A stretch of 11,532 nucleotides of DNA from Gordonia sp. (in: high G+C Gram-positive bacteria) (GTDB taxonomy: Bacteria; Actinomycetota; Actinomycetes; Mycobacteriales; Mycobacteriaceae). This document shows positions 5,344 to 11,532 of this stretch, one piece after another (position 1 is the stretch's first letter; every line of letters starts with the position of its first letter). The translations under genes and the position numbers were made by a program. The notes below the pieces were generated by a model, which saw only the letters and a list, made by a program, of their open reading frames with translations, was not told the origin of the DNA and made no database searches. The stretch lies in NCBI GenBank assembly GCA_030152405.1, contig JASLJL010000033.1:1-11532 (forward strand), written 5' to 3'.

Positions 5344-5910
5344 TTGACTCAGCCTCCGACATCGCCGTCGTCAGACGACTCGGCGAACGGCGACCCGAAC
5401 AGCACGCTGCCGCCGTACGGAACGGATCCGGCGTCCGAGCCACTGCAGTCGCCGGTCGGATCGGCCGAGTACGCGCAGACTCCCTACGGACCGGTGCCCA
5501 CTGACCTGTACGGCAGCCCGGCCGCCAACGCCGCGGCTGCCCAGACCGCCGCCGTCAACACCGTCGTCCGACGCTGGCAGATCATCACCGCGGTGGCCTG
5601 CGCCGCCGCCGCACTGGTGATTCTGGGATTCTTCATCGTCGGCCAGAAGAGCGGCACCGCCGCGCCCACGCGCACCGTGACCAGCGTCGCGACCACCACG
5701 GAGACCGAGACCTCAACCGGCGCCGCGCGGACCAAGGTCTCGACTCAGACCGCTACTGAGACCGCTGAGCGGACCAGCACGGAGACGGAGACTCGGACGC
5801 GGACAGCAACGGTCACCGACACGACCACCGTGACGAAGAACAAGACGACGACCATCAACTGCACCACGGCCGAAGGCGCAGAGCCGGTCTGCACGACCGT
5901 CGTCTCGTAG
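5344..5910 (+). CDS. Single-pass membrane protein with Thr-rich outer segment, unknown function
   Basis: A 188-residue protein that I do not recognise as a named family. Residues 1-75 are Pro/Ser/Asn-rich, with tyrosines in PYG and LYG settings, and have no signal peptide. One hydrophobic helix lies at about 79-100, preceded by Arg76-Arg77, so the N-terminus should be cytoplasmic and the rest outside. Residues 106-170 are extremely threonine-rich (29 of 65), often as TET or TXT, a likely disordered or glycosylated stalk through the envelope. The end holds two cysteines (173 and 183) that could form a small disulfide loop (INCTTAEGAEPVC). The start is TTG at 5344, supported by GAGGAG at 5331-5336; no better ATG exists. 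It ends six bases from the convergent fgd1 stop codon. The look is that of a mycolata envelope-anchored protein; function unknown. Confidence 0.8.
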   Translation: MTQPPTSPSSDDSANGDPNSTLPPYGTDPASEPLQSPVGSAEYAQTPYGPVPTDLYGSPAANAAAAQTAAVNTVVRRWQIITAVACAAAALVILGFFIVGQKSGTAAPTRTVTSVATTTETETSTGAARTKVSTQTATETAERTSTETETRTRTATVTDTTTVTKNKTTTINCTTAEGAEPVCTTVVS

Positions 5911-5916
5911 CTCCCG

Positions 5917-6927
5917 TCAGGCGAGCTTCCGCAGCTCCGGAACGACGTCTTCGGTGAACGCTTCGAGGAAGCGGCGTTGGTCGGCGCCGGGGTTGTGGAA
6001 CACGAGGTGATTGAGGCCGGCGTCGATGTACTGCTTGATCTGGGCGACGGCGTCGTCGGGGTCGGAGGCGATGATCCAGCGTTTGGCGACCTGTTCGATG
6101 GGCAGTTCGTCGGCGAGGCGTTCCATCTCCACCGAGCTGGTCACCGAGTGCTTCTGCTCCGGCGTCAACGACAGCGGGGCCCAGAAGCGGGTCTGCTCGA
6201 GGGCGCGGGTGGGGTCGCGGTCGTAGGAGATCTTGATCTCGATCATCTTGTCGATGGCGTCGACGTCGCGGTCGGCCTTGGCCGCGCCCTCCTTCACGGC
6301 GGGGATGAGCTTGTCGGTGTAGAGGTCCATGCCCTTGCCCGAGGTGCAGATGAATCCGTCGCCCGCCCGGCCTGCGTAGCGTGCGACGACCGGACCACCG
6401 GCGGCGATGTAGACCGGCACCGGCTTCTCCGGGATGTCGTACATGTAGGCGCCCTTGGTGGAGTAGTAGTCGCCGTCGAAGTCGACCTGGTCACCGGTCC
6501 ACAGTTCGCGCATCAAGCGGACCGACTCGCGCAGGCGAGCGAAGCGTTCTTTGAACTCGGGCCATTCGCCCTGGAAGCCGGTGGCGTATTCGTTGAGGGC
6601 TTCGCCGGTGCCGACGCCGAGCATCACGCGGTCGGGGTACAGGCAGGCCATGGTGGCGAAGGCCTGTGCGACGACGGCGGGGTTGTAGCGGAATGTCGGT
6701 GTCATGACCGAGGTGCCCATCTGGATGCGTTCGGTGCGTTCGCCGACGGCGGTCATCCAGGCGATGGAGAACGGGGCGTGGCCGCCGTTGTGGCGCCAGG
6801 GTTGGAAGTGGTCGCTGACGGTGACCGAGTCGAGTCCGAATTCTTCGGCTGCGACGCCGAGTTCGACGAGGTCGCGGGGACCGAACTGTTCGGCCGAGGC
6901 CTTGAGACCGAGCTTGAGCGAAGCCAT
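5917..6927 (-). CDS. fgd1: F420-dependent glucose-6-phosphate dehydrogenase
   Basis: A 336-residue luciferase-like (TIM-barrel) enzyme that oxidises glucose-6-phosphate to 6-phosphogluconolactone while reducing coenzyme F420, supplying F420H2 to reductases in the cytoplasm. The length equals that of M. tuberculosis Fgd1, and every active-site residue I recall from its structure is at the same number: Glu13, His40, Trp44 (SDHFQPW), Glu109 (GTGEALNE), Lys198 (SGKG), Lys259 and Arg283. ATG at 6927 follows GAAGGAG (6935-6941) at seven bases. The frame stays open upstream to 7128, but that stretch lies inside the neighbouring dehydrogenase gene and is not real. It is 44 bases downstream of that gene and probably cotranscribed. 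It implies that the cell makes F420. No odd features. Confidence 0.97.
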   Translation of the reverse strand: MASLKLGLKASAEQFGPRDLVELGVAAEEFGLDSVTVSDHFQPWRHNGGHAPFSIAWMTAVGERTERIQMGTSVMTPTFRYNPAVVAQAFATMACLYPDRVMLGVGTGEALNEYATGFQGEWPEFKERFARLRESVRLMRELWTGDQVDFDGDYYSTKGAYMYDIPEKPVPVYIAAGGPVVARYAGRAGDGFICTSGKGMDLYTDKLIPAVKEGAAKADRDVDAIDKMIEIKISYDRDPTRALEQTRFWAPLSLTPEQKHSVTSSVEMERLADELPIEQVAKRWIIASDPDDAVAQIKQYIDAGLNHLVFHNPGADQRRFLEAFTEDVVPELRKLA

Positions 6928-6971
6928 GCTTCTTCTCCTTCGAGTGAGGGGCGAGAGTGGTTGGTGAGTGG

Positions 6972-8156
6972 TCAGCGGAAGGCGTCGTACCCGGTGAGGG
7001 CCTTGCCGATCATCAGCTGATGCATCTCGCTGGTGCCCTCGTAGGTGAGGACCGATTCCAGGTTGTTGGCGTGGCGGATCACCGGGTATTCGAGGGTGAT
7101 CCCGTTGGCGCCGAGGATGGTTCGGCATTCACGTGCGACGGCGATCGCCTCGCGCACATTGTTCAGCTTGCCGAGGCTGATCTGTTCGGGACGGATCGTC
7201 CCGGCGTCCTTCATGCGGCCGAGGTGCACGGCGAGCAGGAACGCCTTGCCGACTTCCAGCGACATGTCGGCGAGCTTGGCCTGTGTGAGCTGATAGCCGC
7301 CCAGCGACTTGCCGAAGACCTCGCGGTCGTCGGCGTAGCGGAGCGCCGTCTCGAGGCAGTCGCGGGCGGCTCCGACCGCGCCGAAGACGATGCCGAACCG
7401 CGCCTCGTTGAGACAGCTGAGCGGGCCGCGCATCCCCTGGACGCCGGGCAGGACCGCGTCGGCGGGCAGCCGGACGTCCTCGAGCACGAGTTCCCCGGTG
7501 ACCGACGCGCGCAACGACATCTTGTGCTTGATCTCGTTCGACGAGAAGCCTGGCGTGTCCGTGGGGACGACAAAACCGCGGATGCCGCGTCCGCCCGCGT
7601 CGGGGTCGGTCTGGGCCCAGACCACCGCGACGTCGGCGACGCTGCCGTTGGTGATCCACATCTTGGCGCCGTTGAGAATCCAGTCGTCGCCGTCGCGTTT
7701 GGCGTTGGTGCGCATCCCCGCCGGGTTGGAGCCGAAGTCGGGTTCGGTGAGTCCGAAGCAGCCGATCGCCTCGCCGCGCGCCATCGCGGGCAGCCAGCGG
7801 TCCTTCTGCTCGTCGCTGCCGAACGCGTGGATCGCGTACATCGACAGGGATCCCTGCACGGAGACGAAGCTGCGCAGGCCGCTGTCGACCGCCTCCGCCT
7901 CCATGCACGCGAGCCCGTACGCGGTGGCCGACGTTCCGGCGCAGCCGTAACCGTCCAAGTGCATTCCGAACAGGCCGAGTTCACCGAGTTCGAGCGCCAA
8001 CTCGCGGACCGGCAACGAGCCGTCCTCGAACCACTCTCCGACGTTCGGACGGAGACGCTTCTCGCCGAACGCGGAGACGGTCTGCACGATGCTGCGCTCC
8101 TCGTCTCCGATGAGCCCGGCGAAGCCGAACAGTTCCTCCACGCTGATGCCTGCCAC
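6972..8156 (-). CDS. Acyl-CoA dehydrogenase, glutaryl-CoA dehydrogenase/FadE7-like
   Basis: A 394-residue flavoprotein with the complete acyl-CoA dehydrogenase pattern: [13 protein letters not shown] (133-145), KMWITNG (165-171), and [10 protein letters not shown] (371-380) with catalytic Glu373. [12 protein letters not shown] (95-106) and the C-terminal [13 protein letters not shown] match glutaryl-CoA dehydrogenases, where an Arg at the position of Arg95 helps bind the substrate carboxylate. It may therefore oxidise and possibly decarboxylate glutaryl-CoA to crotonyl-CoA, or act on another short acyl-CoA as an orphan FadE7 type. The GTG start at 8156 has GGAG (8163-8166) at six bases; the end lies 44 bases before fgd1. 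From memory, fadE7 also lies a few genes from fgd1 in M. tuberculosis, so the linkage is old. It is unlike the first dehydrogenase of the window, which has Asp in place of the catalytic Glu. Confidence 0.92.
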   Translation of the reverse strand: MAGISVEELFGFAGLIGDEERSIVQTVSAFGEKRLRPNVGEWFEDGSLPVRELALELGELGLFGMHLDGYGCAGTSATAYGLACMEAEAVDSGLRSFVSVQGSLSMYAIHAFGSDEQKDRWLPAMARGEAIGCFGLTEPDFGSNPAGMRTNAKRDGDDWILNGAKMWITNGSVADVAVVWAQTDPDAGGRGIRGFVVPTDTPGFSSNEIKHKMSLRASVTGELVLEDVRLPADAVLPGVQGMRGPLSCLNEARFGIVFGAVGAARDCLETALRYADDREVFGKSLGGYQLTQAKLADMSLEVGKAFLLAVHLGRMKDAGTIRPEQISLGKLNNVREAIAVARECRTILGANGITLEYPVIRHANNLESVLTYEGTSEMHQLMIGKALTGYDAFR

Positions 8157-8324
8157 TCACGTCTCCTGTCATCGGGCGGTGTGGGCCGTCACACTCGAAT
8201 CCACCATACGACGACCCCCCGAACCGCCTGCACTGCGGAGCAGCGCTCGGTGGGGCAAAATGACTCCGACGCGAGAGCCCTCCGCGTCGTCACGAACTGT
8301 TGATTCTCGTCAGGAGACGCCCAC
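8157..8324. other. Divergent promoter region with a leader hairpin
   Basis: These 168 bases separate the leftward fadE7-like gene from the rightward synthetase gene and should hold both promoters. I see only weak candidates: TATGGT on the minus strand (8203-8208) and CAAAAT on the plus strand (8256-8261), neither with a good -35 box. An inverted repeat CGACGCG (8267-8273) / CGCGTCG (8283-8289) with a nine-base loop precedes the GGAG site of the synthetase and could be a leader hairpin. Confidence 0.3.
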
Positions 8325-11300
8325 GTGCCGATTCCAGCGGAGTTCCTTCTCGGCGATCAAGCGCCGGCCGGACGCACCCTCTGCGACGTCCTCGCAGAGA
8401 CCGCACGCACGCACCCCGACGCGCCCGCCATCGACGACGGAGAACAGCTCGTCACCTACTCCGAGCTGATCGCCCTGGTCCGACGCGTGAGCGGCCGGCT
8501 CTCCGCCATCGGCGTGGGACGCGGACATCGGGTGGGCATCCGCATGCCGTCCGGGTCGCGCGACCTCTACATAGCGATCCTGGCGACCCTGTGGGCCGGC
8601 GCGGCCTACGTTCCCGTCGACGCCGACGATCCGGACGAGCGCGCCGAGCTGGTGTTCGGCGAGGCGGAGATCGACGCGCTGTTCGACGCCGACGGCGTGC
8701 ATCGTCAGGCTCGCCGCGAGACGGTGTCGCCGACCGACGGTCCGATCCGGCCGGTGGGAACGTCGCCCGCGACGCAGTCCGACGACGCCTGGATCATCTT
8801 CACCTCCGGCTCCACCGGCAAGCCGAAGGGCGTCGCCGTCACCCACCGCAACGCAGCCGCGTTCGTCGACGCCGAGGCGGCTCTGTTCCTGCAGGACGAA
8901 CCGCTCGGCCCCGGCGACCGCGTCCTCGCAGGCCTCTCCGTGGCGTTCGACGCGTCGTGCGAGGAGATGTGGCTGGCCTGGCGCAGCGGCGCCTGCCTCG
9001 TGCCCGCGCCCCGCGCGCTGGTCCGTTCGGGCATGGATCTCGGGCCGTGGCTGGTCAAGCGCGACATCAACGTCGTGTCGACCGTTCCCACGCTGGCCTC
9101 GATGTGGCCGGCCGAGGCCGTCGAGGCCGTCCGCCTGCTGATCTTCGGCGGCGAGGCCTGCCCGCCCGAGTTGTCGGATCGCCTGGCCACCGACGACCGC
9201 GAGGTGTGGAACACCTACGGCCCCACCGAGGCCACCGTCGTCGCGTGCGCGTCGCCGCTGCGCCGCGGCGAACCGGTCCGGATCGGCCTTCCCCTGATCG
9301 GCTGGGATCTCGCCGTCGTCGACGCGGCGGGTGATCCCGTCGCCGAGGGCGAGTCCGGTGAACTCGTGATCGGCGGCGTGGGTCTGGCCCGCTACCTCGA
9401 CCCCGAGAAGGACGCCGAGAAGTACGCGCCCGCACCGACTCTCGGCTGGGAGCGCGCCTACCGCAGCGGCGACATCGTCACCCTCGACAGCCGCGGCCTG
9501 CTGTTCGTCGGCCGTGCAGACGACCAGGTCAAGATCGGCGGACGGCGCATCGAACTCGGCGAGGTCGACAACGCGCTGCAGAACCTCCCCGGAGTGAGCG
9601 GCGCGGCCGCCGCCGTGCGGAAGACCGGTTCCGGCTCGTCGATCCTCGTGGGCTACCTCGCATCCGCCGATCCGGACTTCGACGTGCCAGGCGCGCAGGC
9701 GCGGCTCCGCGAAGAACTCCCCGCGGCGCTGGTCCCCCGCCTCGTCCTGCTCGACGAGCTGCCGACGCGCACCTCCGGCAAGGTCGACCGCGACGCACTG
9801 CCCTGGCCCATCGCGGGCGCCGACGCGGGCGACGGCCCGTCCGACCTGTCCGGCACCGAGGGCTGGCTGGCCGAGCAGTGGGCGAACGTCCTCGGCGTGT
9901 CCGTCGGCAGCGCGAAGGCCGACTTCTTCGCCGAGGGCGGCGGCTCGCTGTCGGCCGCCCAGCTCGTCACGGCGCTGCGGACTCGGTACCCCGAGATCAC
10001 CGTCGCCGACCTGTACGACCATCCGCGCCTCGGTTCGCTCGCCGAGATGCTCGACGCGCTCGATCCGTCGGCCGCCGTCGAACCCCGCGTGGTGAAGCCC
10101 GTCCCGTGGTCGACGGGCGTCGCGCAGACCCTCGCGTCGATCCCGCTCGCCACGCTCACCGGCGTCCAGTGGGTCACGTGGCTCGGTGTCGCCAACAACG
10201 TCGGCCGCGCCGTCGCCGACTCCCTCGGGTACGACGCGCCGTGGCTGATCTCGGTGAACTGGTGGGCGCTGCTCGCCGCGTTCGCGGTCTTCGTCACGCC
10301 GCTGGGCCGCATGACCATCGCCGCCGTGGGCGCCCGCACGCTCTTGGCGGGCGTCGGCCCGGGCGACTACCCGCGCGGCGGCAGCGTCCACACCCGACTG
10401 TGGGCGGCCGAGCGTCTCATGGCCGCCAGCGGCGCGCACAACTTGTCCGGCGCACCGTGGATGCCGTCGCTGGCCCGCGCGCTCGGTGCGACCATCGGTG
10501 AGGGCGTCGACCTCCACTCGCTTCCCCCGGTGACCGGTCTGCTGCGAATCGGCGACGGCGCCGCGATCGAACCCGAAGTGGATCTCGCGGGCTGGTGGCT
10601 CGACGGCGACGTCCTGCACATCGGCGAGATCGTCGTGAAGCCCGGAGCCACCGTCGGCAGTCGATCGACGCTCCTGCCCGGCGCTGTAGTGGGACGCGAT
10701 GCGATCGTCGACCCCGGTTCGGCCGTGGTCGGCAAGGTGAAGTCGCGCCAGCGGTGGGGCGGTTCGCCGGCAGTGAAGCTCGGCAAGGCCAAGTCTGAGT
10801 GGCCCAAGGAACGTCCGCAGCCGCGGCGCTGGTGGGTGGCCGTCTACGGCCTGACCGCCCTGGGCATCTCGGCGGTCCCACTGGTGTCGCTGGCGGCGGG
10901 CCTCGCGGTGGCCGGCAGCTGGGCGCTGTCGGCGGATCGTCTGCGCACCGCGACGTGGCGCATGCTCGCGTTGGCTCCGGTCGGCGCGCTCGCCGCGATG
11001 GCCGTCTTCGCGCTGCTCACGTTGATCATCGTGCGTCTGGCGTCGATCGGGATGACGGCGGGCGTCCATCCAGTGCGGTCCCGCGTGGGCTGGCAGGTGT
11101 GGCTCACCGAACGGATGATGGACGCGGCGCGCACCTATCTGTTCCCGCTCTACGCGAGTCTCCTCACGCCGTGGTGGTTCCGTGCGCTCGGCGCCGACAT
11201 CGGCCGGAGCGTCGAGATCTCGACCGCACTCGTCATCCCGAAGTTCACGACCGTCGGCGACGAGTCGTTCCTGGCCGACGACACTCTCGTCGCGTCATAC

Positions 11301-11532
11301 GAGCTGGGCGGCGGATGGATGCGGATCGGCGAGGCCAAGGTCGGCAAGCGCGCGTTCCTCGGCAACTCGGGCATGATCGCACCTGACCGCAAGGTGCCCA
11401 AGAACGGCCTGGTGGCCGTGCTGTCGGCGGCACCGCAGAAGGCCAAGAGCGGGTCCAGCTGGCTCGGCAGTCCGCCGGTTCGCTTGCGCCGCACCGCAGC
11501 CGAGACCGATTCGGCTCGTACGTTCGCGCCCG
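8325..11532 (+). CDS. Pls/PosA-family single-module NRPS, lysine-type code (3' end outside window)
   Basis: 1069 residues are visible and the frame is open to the last base, so the C-terminus is missing. Residues 15-495 are an adenylation domain: FTSGSTGKPKG (159-169), FDASCEEMW (208-216), NTYGPTEAT (296-304), YRSGDIV (379-385), GRADDQVKIGGRRIELGE (396-413) and Lys486. Lining up with GrsA-PheA gives the code DAESIGTVVK. A carrier domain follows, with phosphopantetheine Ser541 in GGGSL. Then come helices at about 600-620 and 641-663, a hexapeptide-repeat beta-helix (740-803), helices at about 836-864 and 884-907, and a second hexapeptide region (about 955-1020). No HHXXXDG condensation motif or thioesterase is seen. 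This is the layout of epsilon-poly-lysine synthetase Pls and relatives (about 1300 residues), so some 250 residues are probably missing. GTG at 8325 has GGAG (8313-8316) at eight bases. The product is inferred to be a cationic homo-oligomer or amino-acid conjugate made at the membrane. Confidence 0.88.
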   Translation, partial: MPIPAEFLLGDQAPAGRTLCDVLAETARTHPDAPAIDDGEQLVTYSELIALVRRVSGRLSAIGVGRGHRVGIRMPSGSRDLYIAILATLWAGAAYVPVDADDPDERAELVFGEAEIDALFDADGVHRQARRETVSPTDGPIRPVGTSPATQSDDAWIIFTSGSTGKPKGVAVTHRNAAAFVDAEAALFLQDEPLGPGDRVLAGLSVAFDASCEEMWLAWRSGACLVPAPRALVRSGMDLGPWLVKRDINVVSTVPTLASMWPAEAVEAVRLLIFGGEACPPELSDRLATDDREVWNTYGPTEATVVACASPLRRGEPVRIGLPLIGWDLAVVDAAGDPVAEGESGELVIGGVGLARYLDPEKDAEKYAPAPTLGWERAYRSGDIVTLDSRGLLFVGRADDQVKIGGRRIELGEVDNALQNLPGVSGAAAAVRKTGSGSSILVGYLASADPDFDVPGAQARLREELPAALVPRLVLLDELPTRTSGKVDRDALPWPIAGADAGDGPSDLSGTEGWLAEQWANVLGVSVGSAKADFFAEGGGSLSAAQLVTALRTRYPEITVADLYDHPRLGSLAEMLDALDPSAAVEPRVVKPVPWSTGVAQTLASIPLATLTGVQWVTWLGVANNVGRAVADSLGYDAPWLISVNWWALLAAFAVFVTPLGRMTIAAVGARTLLAGVGPGDYPRGGSVHTRLWAAERLMAASGAHNLSGAPWMPSLARALGATIGEGVDLHSLPPVTGLLRIGDGAAIEPEVDLAGWWLDGDVLHIGEIVVKPGATVGSRSTLLPGAVVGRDAIVDPGSAVVGKVKSRQRWGGSPAVKLGKAKSEWPKERPQPRRWWVAVYGLTALGISAVPLVSLAAGLAVAGSWALSADRLRTATWRMLALAPVGALAAMAVFALLTLIIVRLASIGMTAGVHPVRSRVGWQVWLTERMMDAARTYLFPLYASLLTPWWFRALGADIGRSVEISTALVIPKFTTVGDESFLADDTLVASYELGGGWMRIGEAKVGKRAFLGNSGMIAPDRKVPKNGLVAVLSAAPQKAKSGSSWLGSPPVRLRRTAAETDSARTFAP

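Noticed and set aside
6928..7128. N-terminal extension of fgd1 into the preceding gene
   Set aside because: The ATG at 6927 has a strong ribosome site and gives exactly the 336 residues of M. tuberculosis Fgd1 with matching residue numbers.
8310..11069. A 919-residue open frame on the minus strand opposite the synthetase
   Set aside because: The plus-strand frame has a full, correctly ordered set of adenylation and carrier motifs. The minus frame is Arg/Gly/Asp-rich, matches no family I know, and is an expected shadow of high-GC codon bias.

Overview
The window is high-GC DNA with actinobacterial start sites (ATG, GTG and TTG behind GGAG-type ribosome binding sites). It carries a clear fgd1 gene (F420-dependent glucose-6-phosphate dehydrogenase) next to a FadE7-like dehydrogenase. 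Together with abundant fatty-acid catabolism genes and a cluster of intergenic 'GGTTGAGCC...TCGAAACC' repeats, this points to the mycolic-acid Actinobacteria (Gordonia or a close relative). The genus is an inference. No phage, transposon, CRISPR or RNA gene is visible.

Layout. 1-292: noncoding repeat cluster with inverted units. 293-3790 (minus): a tight four-gene operon, transcribed in the order short-chain dehydrogenase, MaoC-type (R)-enoyl-CoA hydratase, APH-like phosphotransferase, acyl-CoA dehydrogenase. Its promoter and a TetR-type palindrome lie at 3892-3951. 4014-5136 (minus): an AraC-family regulator with its own hairpin terminator. 5344-5910 (plus): a single-pass membrane protein with a threonine-rich outer segment. 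5917-8156 (minus): fadE7-like gene followed by fgd1. 8325-11532 (plus): a large Pls/PosA-type single-module nonribosomal peptide synthetase that runs off the window edge.

How the genes may work together. The kinase and dehydrogenase of the first operon are separate versions of the two halves of eukaryotic ACAD10/ACAD11, and correspond to LvaA and LvaC of Pseudomonas. Those proteins remove a 4-hydroxy group from acyl-CoAs by phosphorylation and elimination. The SDR and MaoC genes resemble the two halves of peroxisomal D-bifunctional protein. The operon could therefore be a self-contained route for 4-hydroxy- (or 4-oxo-) acyl-CoA or branched/sterol side-chain acyl-CoA breakdown. The Pls-like synthetase has a readable adenylation specificity code very close to a lysine code, and a tail of membrane helices with left-handed beta-helix repeats in place of normal condensation domains. 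It is a candidate maker of a cationic homopolymer or lysine conjugate.
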